A stretch of 64,000 nucleotides of DNA from RGIG8748 sp045539515 (GTDB lineage Bacteria > Bacillota > Clostridia > UMGS1810): contig JAZQFN010000017.1 of assembly GCA_045539515.1 (NCBI GenBank), positions 19,355 through 83,354 on the forward strand, in the 5' to 3' direction. Position numbers and translations under genes: made by a program. Positions 17,097 to 26,638 of this stretch are shown in pieces. Within the stretch, counting starts at the first letter, position 1; every line of letters begins with the position of its first letter. Below the pieces are notes generated by a model. It saw only the letters and a program-made list of their open reading frames with translations. It had not been told where the DNA came from and searched no databases.

Positions 17097-19022
17097 TTAT
17101 TTTTCAATCTTAATTGCGGCACCTGTATTTGCGGGAAGTTCTACCTCAACAACACCGTCGGTGTAATTCTTAATAACTGCGTTCTCATCAACACTTTTTA
17201 TCCACTTTGGACTGTAGGCTTTGTCGCTTAATGTAACCTTAACAGTCTGCGGAAAAGGTTCGTAGTTTATGAGAAGAATGTATCTGGAATTTTCATCAAT
17301 AATGTGTTCTGTAATACCAACCGTATTTACATTTCTTTCTGCGATTTTAAGAGGATTTCTTAAGTTCATGGCTTTATATATACGCCAGTAATCTTCCGCA
17401 TTTTCGCCATCGGTAAAGCCGGGTGTGGCGGCAGCATAACTTTCAAGCTTACAAGATACAAAGTATACCTTGCCCTTGCCGTAGTCATTTACGCCAAATA
17501 CAGGATTACCCTCTTCGTTGGCGGCAAGAACCTTTGCGGTTTTGGCATTAAGCGCCATATCATACTGTGTATCAAGACCCATCTTTACGCCGTCAAACTC
17601 TGCAGTATGCTTGTGTGTGGTACGTGACTTGGTGTAAAGTTCAAAGCCTGTGGTGGCACAAAATTCACTCATCATACCGCCGTCCATGGATATGTATAGA
17701 TTTGCACCGTCATCGTGTACTTTCTTGAGAATATCATCCCAAAGTCTTTTGGTGGGTTCAACGCCCATCATAAGTCCGGGAACTATGTAACTATGAGCAT
17801 CGGGCAGCTTATTGTCGCAGTACATATATTCCACATCTACCCCTGCCTGCTTGGCAAGAATAAATGCGCCGTAGGCCTCTTTCCAGGTTTCCTGACCGTA
17901 GAGCATTACACATACTGCATCGGTAATTCTTTCGGGGAGATTGCCGAAGCTTTCGGTAAACTTGGAAAAGGCGGTCATTCTATCCATCATTGGGGCGTGG
18001 GTACCATCTGCATTAAGAAGTCCAAGCTCTCTTTCAAGACCTGTCCAGTCGTAGGGAGTATCTTTAAGTGCGCTTTGATTGCAGGCGCACCACCACATAA
18101 AGCCCATACAATTGTGAGCCCACAGGCCGAAAAGTGCCATATCCACATTGGCGCAGGCAGCTTGGCTGTTGCCAAACATAGGGCCTAAAATATTTATTTC
18201 CTCGGCAAAGCAAGGTTTATTGCCGCAACCTCTGTAGAACAAGGATTCTGCAACAGCGTGATTGGCAGACTTCATTTTGTTTACCGGGTCTGTATCGCAA
18301 TAAGGAGTAAACTGGGGATACGGATGTGTGCAGAGTATATCTGTAAGCTCTCCCTGGTCCATTGCATTCCATATATTTTCCGGAGCAATGCCGTGCATAC
18401 CGGAAATCACGGGACGGGAATTATCGGCACTTCTTATGGTATTTGCAATAAGTGCAGACCATGTGTATGCAGTATCCCTATCGGGGCAATTGTCAAAGCA
18501 GTTACATTCATTGCCCAAATCCCATGCCACAATGGCAGGATGTGACTTAAAACGCTTAACAATATATTTAACATATTTTGTTTCCCATTTAAGAGCTGTG
18601 GGATCGGTGTAAAGATTAAGTCCGTCAAGAGCCTTTGGCACATATACCCTGCCGCTCATCCAACCGGTGAGAATACCAAGAATTATTTTGATGCCTCTTT
18701 TGTGGGCATGGCTTAGGGCAGTTTCCAGTCTTTCTGCCATTACAGGGTCAATTCCTGCTACATCCTCGGGAGTTTCTATGGCTTTTACGGCATCACGGCT
18801 TATAGTCCTTACATTTCCTCCGCCGTTGCGATATGCCTCTATAGGCTGAAAATCACTCCAAAGGGGAAACATACGAAGTACCTTTACATTTCCCGCTGCA
18901 AGAAGATCTAAATCACGTTTTACACACTCTTCATCCCATCTGTTCCACATCTGTATACCTGCATTTGATGCCCAGTAATTGGCACCTATGAAAAATTCTC
19001 CGTTTTTAAAAATATTTTCCAT
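17097..19022 (-). CDS. GH5/GH-A clan glycoside hydrolase with C-terminal amidotransferase-like and beta domains
   Basis: 641 aa. The N-terminal barrel begins FIGANYWASNAG and carries acid/base Glu172 (WDLGNECN) and the nucleophile in CFAEEINILG (Glu274 or Glu275), as in GH5 mannanase/cellulase-like enzymes. Residues 360-540 resemble the class-I glutamine amidotransferase-like trimer domain of GH42, and the last 100 residues form a beta domain. There is no signal peptide. It lies 25 bp ahead of the GH42 gene, so the two probably work on the same oligosaccharide, for example a galactomannan fragment (inference). Confidence 0.75.
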   Translation of the reverse strand: MENIFKNGEFFIGANYWASNAGIQMWNRWDEECVKRDLDLLAAGNVKVLRMFPLWSDFQPIEAYRNGGGNVRTISRDAVKAIETPEDVAGIDPVMAERLETALSHAHKRGIKIILGILTGWMSGRVYVPKALDGLNLYTDPTALKWETKYVKYIVKRFKSHPAIVAWDLGNECNCFDNCPDRDTAYTWSALIANTIRSADNSRPVISGMHGIAPENIWNAMDQGELTDILCTHPYPQFTPYCDTDPVNKMKSANHAVAESLFYRGCGNKPCFAEEINILGPMFGNSQAACANVDMALFGLWAHNCMGFMWWCACNQSALKDTPYDWTGLERELGLLNADGTHAPMMDRMTAFSKFTESFGNLPERITDAVCVMLYGQETWKEAYGAFILAKQAGVDVEYMYCDNKLPDAHSYIVPGLMMGVEPTKRLWDDILKKVHDDGANLYISMDGGMMSEFCATTGFELYTKSRTTHKHTAEFDGVKMGLDTQYDMALNAKTAKVLAANEEGNPVFGVNDYGKGKVYFVSCKLESYAAATPGFTDGENAEDYWRIYKAMNLRNPLKIAERNVNTVGITEHIIDENSRYILLINYEPFPQTVKVTLSDKAYSPKWIKSVDENAVIKNYTDGVVEVELPANTGAAIKIEK

Positions 19023-19116
19023 TTCTATCCCCCATTACTTCTATAACAAAGTTATATTATTATACCATCTGCCATTTCAAAACTATGGTTTACAATTGAA
19101 AACTTATTTAAAACAA

Positions 19117-19145
19117 AGTATACCATAAAGTATTTAAATAGTCAA
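19117..19145 (-). promoter_or_regulatory. Promoter of the GH5-GH42 operon
   Basis: Minus strand TTGACT (19145-19140), 17-bp spacer, TATACT (19122-19117). The leader of about 85 nt contains TTTCAA...TTTGAAA arms that could be an operator. Confidence 0.65.
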
Positions 19146-19152
19146 TTTATCG

Positions 19153-19188
19153 CAAAAAAATCCTCCGATGCAAAAGCACCGGAGGATA
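19153..19188 (-). terminator. Terminator after pgi
   Basis: ATCCTCCGGTGC-TTTT-GCATCGGAGGAT followed on the minus strand by TTTTTTT. Confidence 0.9.
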
Positions 19189-19196
19189 GTTTAAAA

Positions 19197-20528
19197 TTAT
19201 AATCTCTTTTCAAGTTCTTCCTTTTCTGCTTCGTAGCCGGGTTTACCGAGGAGAGCAAACATATTCTTTTTGTATGCTTCAACGCCGGGCTGATTGAAGG
19301 GGTTAACACCCAAGATATAACCGCTTACACCGCAAGCCTTTTCAAAGAAGTATACCATAGCACCGAAGTTATAAGCATCAAGCTTTGGAATATTTATAAC
19401 AAGGTTTGGAACATTTCCGTCTGTGTGAGCAAGAAGTGTACCCTGAAAAGCCTTGGTGTTTACAAAGTCAACGGTTTTTCCTGCAAGGAAGTTGAGCTTA
19501 TCTACATTTGTTTCGTCATAGGGAATTTCCACATCGGCTGTGGGGGCATCTACCTTGAGAACGGTTTCAAACATAAGTCTTGTGCCGTCCTGAATGTACT
19601 GACCCATGGAGTGAAGATCTGTGGAGAAGCTGCATGCCGCAGGAAAAATACCTCTCTGATCCTTACCTTCGCTTTCGCCGTAGAGCTGCTTCCACCATTC
19701 TGCAAAGAATGTGAGCTGTGGCTCATAGTTAATCATAATTTCTACAGTTTTGCCCTTGCGGTTTAAAATGTTTCTAACCGCAGCATATTTGTAGCAATCG
19801 TTTTCTTCATAAGGCTTTTTGTATTCTTCCATTGCATCGTATGCACCCTGCATCATGGCATCTATATCAATGCCTGCAGCTGCAATGGGAAGAAGACCTA
19901 CCGCCGTAAGTATGGAAAATCTTCCGCCAACGTCATCGGGAATTACGAAGGTTTCGTAGCCTTCCTTGTCGGAAAACTCCTTAAGAGCGCCTCTTGCCTT
20001 GTCTGTGGTAGCGTAGATTCTTGCCTTTGCTTCCTCTTCGCCGTACTTTTCAATAAGAAGTGAACGGAGCATTCTGAAAGCTATGGCAGGCTCTGTGGTA
20101 GTACCGGACTTGGAAATAATGTTTACGGAAAATTCCTTGTCCTTAAGGTATGAGAGAAGTCCCGAAAGATATGCTGAACTGATAGAGTTACCTGCATAGA
20201 GAATCTGGGGAGTTTTTCTGTCTGCTCTTAAGTTGTAGAAAGAATCGGTAAGCATTTCTATGGCAGCTTTTGCGCCAAGGTATGAACCGCCAATGCCTAC
20301 AACAACAAGAACCTCGGAATCGGACTGTATCTTCTTTGCACATTCCTTTATTCTGTTAAATTCTTCTTTGTCGTAGTTTGCGGGAAGGTCTATCCAACCC
20401 AAAAAATCATTACCTGCACCTGTACCCTCTGTGAGAGTCTTTGCGGCATTTTCGGTAATTGCTTTCATATTTTCAATTTCTTCCGCAGATACAAAAGCGG
20501 AAATCTTGGAATAGTCAAATTTAATCAT
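19197..20528 (-). CDS. pgi: Glucose-6-phosphate isomerase
   Basis: 443 aa from the ATG at 20528, with AGGAGG eight bases upstream. The sequence shows VVVGIGGSYLGAKAAIEML, the SKSGTTTEPAIAFR phosphosugar loop, the DVGGRFSILTAVGLLP stretch and the C-terminal VNPFNQPGVEAYKKNMF signature. It interconverts glucose-6-phosphate and fructose-6-phosphate in the cytoplasm. The length matches the short bacterial Pgi of Bacillota. It is a single-gene unit, with its own promoter and terminator, between the glycan cluster and plsY. Confidence 0.97.
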   Translation of the reverse strand: MIKFDYSKISAFVSAEEIENMKAITENAAKTLTEGTGAGNDFLGWIDLPANYDKEEFNRIKECAKKIQSDSEVLVVVGIGGSYLGAKAAIEMLTDSFYNLRADRKTPQILYAGNSISSAYLSGLLSYLKDKEFSVNIISKSGTTTEPAIAFRMLRSLLIEKYGEEEAKARIYATTDKARGALKEFSDKEGYETFVIPDDVGGRFSILTAVGLLPIAAAGIDIDAMMQGAYDAMEEYKKPYEENDCYKYAAVRNILNRKGKTVEIMINYEPQLTFFAEWWKQLYGESEGKDQRGIFPAACSFSTDLHSMGQYIQDGTRLMFETVLKVDAPTADVEIPYDETNVDKLNFLAGKTVDFVNTKAFQGTLLAHTDGNVPNLVINIPKLDAYNFGAMVYFFEKACGVSGYILGVNPFNQPGVEAYKKNMFALLGKPGYEAEKEELEKRL

Positions 20529-20564
20529 AGTGTATTCCCTCCTGTAATGCAAAATATCTATACC

Positions 20565-20593
20565 ATTTTACACCATTATATGACATTTTTCAA
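20565..20593 (-). promoter_or_regulatory. pgi promoter
   Basis: Minus strand TTGAAA (20593-20588), 17-bp spacer, TAAAAT (20570-20565). Confidence 0.65.
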
Positions 20594-20627
20594 TAATTAT
20601 TTTTAATTTTTACAGTATTGTAAAATA

Positions 20628-21251
20628 CTATTTTTTAAAGCTTAGTTTAGACTCTGTTCCCTTGAAAAGTCTTACTATGTTTGTGCGGTGCTTAAATATT
20701 GCAAGAAGACCAATAAGTGAAGCAATCGCTATAAACAAAACATCTTCTGTGTGAAAAGCAGCTACAAGGATAGGGAAAGCAAGAGCTCCCAGACATGAGC
20801 CTAAGGAAACATACCTTGTAATTAACATTATGGCAATGCAGCACACCAGAAGGCCAAGGCCTATACGCCAATCCAGCATAAGTATTACTGCAATGGTGGT
20901 CATTACACCCTTTCCGCCTTTAAAGCCAAAATATACAGGGTACACATGACCGAGCATTACAAAAAGCGCCGCAAAATACTCACCGGCATTTGAAGATATA
21001 TCGTCAAGAGATGCAACACTACATATAAGCCTTGCCGCAAGGATTGCTACAACACCTTTAAGTCCGTCAAAAATAACAACAAAAACAGCCGCTTTTTTGC
21101 CCATAACTCTTAAAGTATTGGTGGCACCGGCGTTGCCGCTGCCTTCTTTTCTAATATCCTTCCCCTTAAAGCCGGAAAGTATGATGGAAGTATTGATACT
21201 GCCCAGAAAATACGCCACAAGTGCGCACAAACCAATAATAAAATAATTCAT
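20628..21251 (-). CDS. plsY: Acyl-phosphate glycerol-3-phosphate acyltransferase
   Basis: 207 aa integral membrane protein with about five to seven hydrophobic helices. The GSGNAGATNTLRVMGKK motif (about 37-53) and GFKGGKGVMTT are the PlsY signature loops for glycerol-3-phosphate and acyl-phosphate. It makes lysophosphatidic acid from acyl-phosphate supplied by PlsX. It follows der with a single base between them. In many Clostridia gpsA and spoIVA come next; here the following gene is pgi in its own unit. Confidence 0.96.
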   Translation of the reverse strand: MNYFIIGLCALVAYFLGSINTSIILSGFKGKDIRKEGSGNAGATNTLRVMGKKAAVFVVIFDGLKGVVAILAARLICSVASLDDISSNAGEYFAALFVMLGHVYPVYFGFKGGKGVMTTIAVILMLDWRIGLGLLVCCIAIMLITRYVSLGSCLGALAFPILVAAFHTEDVLFIAIASLIGLLAIFKHRTNIVRLFKGTESKLSFKK

Positions 21252-21252
21252 A

Positions 21253-22587
21253 TCAGTCTTCCTTTCCCTTTTCTCTTATAATAAATCTTACGGGCGTTCC
21301 TTCAAGTCCGAAAGAAGTTCTTATCTGATTTTCCAGATATCTTATATAAGAAAAGTGTGCAAGCTCCCTGTCATTTACAAAAAGAATAAATGTAGGTGGC
21401 TTTGTGGTTGCCTGAGTAATGTAGTATATTTTAAGACGTTTACCCTTATCCGAAGGTGGCTGAACCTTTGTGATAGCCTCGTTTAATACATCATTTAATA
21501 CGCCTGTGGATATACGCATTGCGTGCTGAATATTTACATACTTTATAAGGTCAAATATCTTATTTAAACGAAGTCCGGTTTTTGCAGAAAAGAATGCCAC
21601 GGGAGCATAAGTCATATACGCAAGGTCACGCTGTACATCGTTGCGATAGAGCTCCATGGTCTTGGTGGATTTTTCTATTAAATCCCACTTATTTACACAT
21701 ATTATGCTTGCCTTGCCCTTTTCATGTGCATATCCGGCAATTTTTGTATCTTGCTCCGTTACACCCTCCTGGGCATCTATAAGTATGAGAACAACATCGC
21801 ATCTGTCTACCGCAGCAAGAGAACGGATAACACTGTAACGTTCCACATTTTCGTCAATTTTGCCGCGTTTACGCATACCGGCAGTATCTATAAACACATA
21901 TTTCTGCCCTTCGTGCTCATAGGGACTGTCTATGGCATCTCGGGTAGTTCCGGCAATGTCACTTACTATTACTCTGTTTTCACCTAAAATTTTGTTTATA
22001 AGAGAGGATTTACCTACATTTGGCTTACCGATTACCGCAACCTTTATGGCTTCCTCGTCTTCCTCTACTTCCTCATCAAAATCAATGTAGCTGTAGAGCT
22101 TATCCAGAAGGTCACCGGTACCCAGACCATGTATGGACGATATGGCAATAGGGTCTTCCATACCAAGGTTGTAGAACTCATAAAATTCCATGGGTACATC
22201 GCCCACGTTATCTACCTTGTTGCACACAAGAACTATGGGCTTGCCGCTTTTTTGAAGCATAGCGGCAACATCTTTGTCTGCAGATGTAAGCCCTGTCCTT
22301 ACGTCTACCATAAATATGATAACATCTGCCATATCTATAGCCATTTCTGCCTGAAGACGCATCTGCTCGGGAATAACGTCATTGGTTTTCATTTCGATAC
22401 CGCCGGTATCTATGAGTATAAATTTTTTGCCTACCCATTCGCCCTCAGCATAGATTCTGTCACGGGTTACACCGGGAGTATCCTCTACTATGGATATTCT
22501 CTCTCCTATTAACTTGTTAAAAAGTGTTGACTTACCTACATTCGGTCTGCCAACGATAGCAAAGGTTGGTTTCTTCACAGTAATCAA
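21253..22587 (-). CDS. der: Ribosome biogenesis GTPase Der
   Basis: 444 aa with two tandem G domains: G1 motifs GRPNVGKST (about 13-21) and GKPNVGKSS (about 187-195), each with DTxG and NKxD boxes (DTGG/NKVD and DTAG/NKWD). A KH-like C-terminal domain follows. Der (EngA) acts in maturation of the 50S subunit. The start codon has a weak upstream site, and the gene lies 7 bp behind the DUF512 gene. The DUF512-der-plsY order is conserved in Bacillota. Confidence 0.97.
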   Translation of the reverse strand: MITVKKPTFAIVGRPNVGKSTLFNKLIGERISIVEDTPGVTRDRIYAEGEWVGKKFILIDTGGIEMKTNDVIPEQMRLQAEMAIDMADVIIFMVDVRTGLTSADKDVAAMLQKSGKPIVLVCNKVDNVGDVPMEFYEFYNLGMEDPIAISSIHGLGTGDLLDKLYSYIDFDEEVEEDEEAIKVAVIGKPNVGKSSLINKILGENRVIVSDIAGTTRDAIDSPYEHEGQKYVFIDTAGMRKRGKIDENVERYSVIRSLAAVDRCDVVLILIDAQEGVTEQDTKIAGYAHEKGKASIICVNKWDLIEKSTKTMELYRNDVQRDLAYMTYAPVAFFSAKTGLRLNKIFDLIKYVNIQHAMRISTGVLNDVLNEAITKVQPPSDKGKRLKIYYITQATTKPPTFILFVNDRELAHFSYIRYLENQIRTSFGLEGTPVRFIIREKGKED

Positions 22588-22594
22588 TTCCTTT

Positions 22595-23899
22595 CTAACC
22601 TGTAATCATATCAACAAAGTCAAATCCGTTGTTGGGACATATAATTACTTTAACGCCAAGTTCTCTTTCAATATCTTCTTTGGTAACATCATCAAGAAGA
22701 ATATCGCAGTCGGATTTGAACATACTTTCGGAAAGTAACAGACATTCGCCAAGGTCTTTTCCCTTTAGCTGCTTTATAATATCGCATCCGCACAAAAGTC
22801 CGGTAACGGTAATATATCCTCCGAAAAAGTTATTCTTTATCTTATATACATCAATCTCAAGACCGGGACATTTTTCTTTGATTCTGTCCACAAAGGATAG
22901 GATGTATTCGTATGCAATTTCTGATGTTGCTATGGTTTTTGGCTTTGATTGGCCTTTATTTACATAATCCGCCAAAGCATCTTCAATTTCGCACTTTAGT
23001 GTGGTCATAAGACCTACGCCGTTTTCTATCTGTGCAAAATCCTCATAGCTGTCGTAAGATGGAAGTTCTCTTTCTGCCTTGATATAAAACTCATCGGCAA
23101 GATACACAAGATGTGTACCGTATTTATTGATGAAATCCCTTTGGTAGAATTCCACATGATCTATTACGACCTCACAATCCTCTTTTTCAAAGGGTTCAAG
23201 GTCAAAAAGTCCTTTCCTGTGACCGGTAAGACCTACAGGTACAACGGAAATGCTTTTAATACACGGTGAGAGATTGGCAAGGTCATAGAGGGATTTTCTT
23301 AAATATTCACCGTCATTTATCCCCTTGCAAAGCACAATCTGGGCGTTCATAAATATGCCGGCATCCTTAAAGCGGTTCATTATTTCCATAACTCTGCCGG
23401 CAAAACGATTATTTAGCATTTTGCATCTTAAATCTGGGTCTGTAACATGGACAGACACATTTATGGGGCTTACTTTAAGTTGGCAAAGTCTTTCTATGTC
23501 TTCCTCCTTAAGATTGGTAAGAGTGACATAGTTTCCTTCAAGAAAGGAAAGACGAACATCGTCATCCTTAAAGTACATAGTTTGCCTCATATTATCGGGA
23601 AGTTGATCCATAAAGCAGAAGATACATTTGTTATGGCATGTTTTGGCATCATCCATAAGGGAATTTTCAAACTCACATCCAAACTGCTCGTAAAGGTCAT
23701 TATATACCTCAATTTCCTCTACGGTGCCATCGGTTTTCTGTACCTCCACCACGTAGTATTCGTCACTTGTAAGATAGCGAAAATCAAGCACGTCGGCAAA
23801 TTCTTTACTATTAACTTTTGTAATTATATCCCCTTTTTCTATGCCGCAATCTTCAGCAATGGAGAAAGGGTCTACAGATTTTACAACTGCTTTACTCAT
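22595..23899 (-). CDS. DUF512 radical-SAM-like protein with N-terminal PDZ domain
   Basis: 434 aa. An N-terminal PDZ-like segment (SIAEDCGIEKGDIITKVN, about 12-30) precedes the cysteine motif Cys88-x3-Cys92-x2-Cys95 in TCHNKCIFCFMDQLP, which binds a 4Fe-4S cluster in radical SAM enzymes. The C-terminal half is DUF512. The molecular function is unknown. The family is nearly always next to der in Clostridia, as here, so a role in translation or ribosome assembly has been suspected from context only. Confidence 0.9.
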   Translation of the reverse strand: MSKAVVKSVDPFSIAEDCGIEKGDIITKVNSKEFADVLDFRYLTSDEYYVVEVQKTDGTVEEIEVYNDLYEQFGCEFENSLMDDAKTCHNKCIFCFMDQLPDNMRQTMYFKDDDVRLSFLEGNYVTLTNLKEEDIERLCQLKVSPINVSVHVTDPDLRCKMLNNRFAGRVMEIMNRFKDAGIFMNAQIVLCKGINDGEYLRKSLYDLANLSPCIKSISVVPVGLTGHRKGLFDLEPFEKEDCEVVIDHVEFYQRDFINKYGTHLVYLADEFYIKAERELPSYDSYEDFAQIENGVGLMTTLKCEIEDALADYVNKGQSKPKTIATSEIAYEYILSFVDRIKEKCPGLEIDVYKIKNNFFGGYITVTGLLCGCDIIKQLKGKDLGECLLLSESMFKSDCDILLDDVTKEDIERELGVKVIICPNNGFDFVDMITG

Positions 23900-23915
23900 A
23901 TCTTACCTCATTTAA

Positions 23916-24566
23916 TTAAGACAACAGCTTACCTATATCCTCTACGGTTGGTGCTATAGCTACATTAGGATATGAACTAAGTTCCTCAATATCGCCAAAG
24001 CCATACAGTACACCCATAGCATCCATACCAAAGTGACTTGCACCTATAAGGTCGAACTTTCTGTCGCCTATCATAAGACATTGGGATACATCTTTGATGT
24101 CAAGGGTATTTAAAATATACTCAAGTACATCTTCTTTTTCTGAAATTTTACCGCCGATTTCAGCACCGGCAATAAAATGAAAGTATTTTGCAAGGTCGAA
24201 ATGTTCCAAAATCCTGCGGGCAAAGGGTTCGGGCTTGCTTGTGGCTAGAATTATTTTGTAACCGCGTGCGTTCAAATCCTTTAAAAGTTCGGGGATACCG
24301 GGATAAATATAGCCTTCAAAAATGCCGGTAACACTATAGCGTTCGCGATATTTTGCCACTGCCTCATCAGCCTTTTCCTCGCTGAAGGAATAAAGCTCCA
24401 TAAACGAATTCTTAAGGGGTGGGCCTATAACCGGCTTTAAATCATCTAAACTACTAACAGTAATACCGTACTGATTTAAAGCATACTCAAAAGATTTGTA
24501 CACACCCTCGGAATTATCTGCAATTGTTCCGTCAAGATCGAACAACAAATACTTATACTCTTTCAT
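23916..24566 (-). CDS. HAD-superfamily hydrolase, phosphoglycolate-phosphatase-like
   Basis: 216 aa. Motif I LFDLDGTIADN (nucleophile Asp10, acid Asp12), motif II ATSK (about 108-111), motif III Lys and motif IV MIGDRKFDLIGA (about 165-176) are all present with a C1 helical cap. Closest in shape to PGP/Gph or pyrophosphatase PpaX-type enzymes; it dephosphorylates a small phosphorylated metabolite. It follows the rpmF terminator and is probably transcribed into the DUF512-der-plsY group. Confidence 0.88.
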   Translation of the reverse strand: MKEYKYLLFDLDGTIADNSEGVYKSFEYALNQYGITVSSLDDLKPVIGPPLKNSFMELYSFSEEKADEAVAKYRERYSVTGIFEGYIYPGIPELLKDLNARGYKIILATSKPEPFARRILEHFDLAKYFHFIAGAEIGGKISEKEDVLEYILNTLDIKDVSQCLMIGDRKFDLIGASHFGMDAMGVLYGFGDIEELSSYPNVAIAPTVEDIGKLLS

Positions 24567-24583
24567 TCAAATCTCCCTTTTTC

Positions 24584-24618
24584 CAAAAAAACCTGCCCTT
24601 CTTAAGGACAGGTTTTTT
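24584..24618 (-). terminator. Terminator after rpmF
   Basis: AACCTGTCCTT-AAG-AAGGGCAGGTT (one G-U pair) followed on the minus strand by TTTTT. Confidence 0.85.
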
Positions 24619-24628
24619 GTGAAAAGCA

Positions 24629-24808
24629 TTATTCTTCAGTCTTTACAACTTCTTTGCCGTCATAGTAGCCGCAAGCTTTACATACTCTGTGCGGTAACTT
24701 ATATTCCTGACACTTGGGGCATTTTACCATACCCGGTAAAACGAGCTTCCAGTTTGCTCTTCTTTTATCTCTTCTTGCTTTTGAAGTTTTTCTCTTGGGT
24801 ACTGCCAT
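24629..24808 (-). CDS. rpmF: 50S ribosomal protein L32
   Basis: 59 aa, beginning MAVPKRKTSKARRDKRRANW as in all L32 proteins. Two Cys pairs, CPKC and CKAC, make this the zinc-binding form (C+ type). The ATG at 24808 has GGAGG seven bases upstream. It follows yceD by 28 bp, the standard yceD-rpmF pairing, and a strong terminator closes the unit. Confidence 0.97.
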   Translation of the reverse strand: MAVPKRKTSKARRDKRRANWKLVLPGMVKCPKCQEYKLPHRVCKACGYYDGKEVVKTEE

Positions 24809-24836
24809 GATTCCACCTCCTGATATTTGTAAGAAA

Positions 24837-25337
24837 CTAATCTTTTAAAAATTGTTTTAATGCAGCCAGTCTCGGATCTGTATTGTCATCAGCGCACAAA
24901 CAGCTCTCGTGATTGAGGTCGATACCGCAATGAGGACAAAGTCCCTTGCAATCTTCGCTACAGAGGAAATTGATGGGAAGTGACCCTACAAAAGCTCTGT
25001 CTACAATCTCGGATAAATCGATATTGCCCGATTCAAGAACAGTTACATCATCCTCAACATCACTAAGCTCGGTTTTGGAAAAAATCTCACTTACTTTAAA
25101 GGGGTGATGTACACTGACGCTATCTAAGCATCTGGCGCATTGTGTCTTAAAGGATACATTTGCCTCGAGTTCCAGATAAAGAACACCTGCAATGTTTTTT
25201 ACCGCTCCCTTAAGATAAAAAGGTGTTTCAAAAACAATATCCTGACCGTTAAAGGAAGTGTTGTCCAAGCCTAAGCTAAGATCCAATTCCTTAACTGCGC
25301 CGTCGTTTTGTATTAGCTGTGATACATCTAAAATCAT
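24837..25337 (-). CDS. YceD/DUF177 family protein
   Basis: 166 aa from the ATG at 25337 (GAGGTG six bases upstream). The DUF177 pattern is visible: FKTQCARCLDSV in the middle and the LCSEDCKGLCPHCG segment near the C-terminus, with paired cysteines that probably bind a metal. The family is linked with 23S rRNA and L32 accumulation, and it is encoded directly ahead of rpmF as in most bacteria. Confidence 0.93.
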   Translation of the reverse strand: MILDVSQLIQNDGAVKELDLSLGLDNTSFNGQDIVFETPFYLKGAVKNIAGVLYLELEANVSFKTQCARCLDSVSVHHPFKVSEIFSKTELSDVEDDVTVLESGNIDLSEIVDRAFVGSLPINFLCSEDCKGLCPHCGIDLNHESCLCADDNTDPRLAALKQFLKD

Positions 25338-25361
25338 AATACACCTCGACATAACAAAACT

Positions 25362-25390
25362 ATTATATATATTTATTCGTAATTTGTCAA
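25362..25390 (-). promoter_or_regulatory. yceD-rpmF promoter
   Basis: Minus strand consensus TTGACA (25390-25385), 17-bp spacer, TATAAT (25367-25362). Confidence 0.9.
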
Positions 25391-25412
25391 GTTATTTTTT
25401 ATAATATTGTAA

Positions 25413-26603
25413 TTATTTTACTAATGCTGCAGTATCAAGAGCAATCATAAGCTCTTCATTGGTAGGAATAACCAAAGTCTTAACCTTAGCACCCTCTGCA
25501 GAAATGTCTTTCTGTACGCCTCTGCAGTTGTTTGCTTCCTGATCGATTACGATGCCCATATATTCAAGGCCTTCGGTAACATCTGCTCTGGTAATCTTGG
25601 TGTTTTCGCCTACACCTGCTGTAAATACTAATGCATCTACACCGCCCATAGCAGCTGCATATGCACCGATGAGCTTTTTAACATGGTATGCAAACATATC
25701 AAGAGCAAGCTTAGCTCTTTCGTTAGTTTCCATATTTGCTTCGAGATCTCTGAAGTCAGAGCTTATGCCGGAAATACCGAACACGCCGGATTCCTTGTTC
25801 ATAAGAGCGTCGATGCCCTTGGCATCAAGACCCTTCTTTTCCATAAGGTAAGTTACGATAGCAGGGTCGATGTCACCGCAACGTGTACCCATTGCCACAC
25901 CTGCAAGAGGAGTAAAGCCCATGGAAGTGTCTACGGAGTGACCATTCATAACTGCAGATACAGAAGAACCATTGCCTAAGTGAGCTGTAATAATCTTAAG
26001 TTCTTCAAGGGGCTTTCCGAGCATTTTTGCAGCCTGCTGAGCTACATACTTATGGCTTGTGCCGTGGAAGCCGTATCTTCTTACCTTATATTCTGTGTAG
26101 CACTCATAAGGAAGAGCATACATATATGCTTTTGCGGGCATCTGCTGGTGGAAAGCAGTATCGAATACAGCAACCTGAGGTGTGCCGGGCATTGCCTTCT
26201 GGCAAGCTTCAATACCAATGATATTTGCAGGATTATGTAAGGGTGCAAGAGGAATACAATCTCTTATGGCATCCATAACCTTTTCATCAATTATAACGGA
26301 TTCGGAGAATACTTCGCCGCCATGAACAACTCTGTGACCTACAGCATCAATCTGGCTCATATCGGAGATAACATTGTGCTCTTTGCCTGTAAGAGCTTCG
26401 ATAACCATCTTGATAGCATCGGAGTGGTCGTTCATATGTTCTTCTCTTACGAGGTTGTCCTTACCTTCTACCTTCTGGGTAAGCATGGAGCCTTCAATAC
26501 CGATTCTTTCGCAAAGACCCTTTGCAAGAACAGCCTGGGTTTCGATGTCGATGAACTGATATTTAAGTGAAGAACTACCTGCATTGATAACTAAAATTTT
26601 CAT
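25413..26603 (-). CDS. ackA: Acetate kinase
   Basis: 396 aa, full length. N-terminal MKILVINAGSSSLKY, the RRYGFHGTSHKYV motif, the HLGNGSSV nucleotide loop and GDIDP are all in place. It converts acetyl phosphate and ADP to acetate and ATP, the main substrate-level phosphorylation step of acetate-forming anaerobes. It follows pta by 35 bp in one operon. Confidence 0.98.
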   Translation of the reverse strand: MKILVINAGSSSLKYQFIDIETQAVLAKGLCERIGIEGSMLTQKVEGKDNLVREEHMNDHSDAIKMVIEALTGKEHNVISDMSQIDAVGHRVVHGGEVFSESVIIDEKVMDAIRDCIPLAPLHNPANIIGIEACQKAMPGTPQVAVFDTAFHQQMPAKAYMYALPYECYTEYKVRRYGFHGTSHKYVAQQAAKMLGKPLEELKIITAHLGNGSSVSAVMNGHSVDTSMGFTPLAGVAMGTRCGDIDPAIVTYLMEKKGLDAKGIDALMNKESGVFGISGISSDFRDLEANMETNERAKLALDMFAYHVKKLIGAYAAAMGGVDALVFTAGVGENTKITRADVTEGLEYMGIVIDQEANNCRGVQKDISAEGAKVKTLVIPTNEELMIALDTAALVK

Positions 26604-26638
26604 TATATTTTCAATCCTTTCGAATTAATTATGTACCA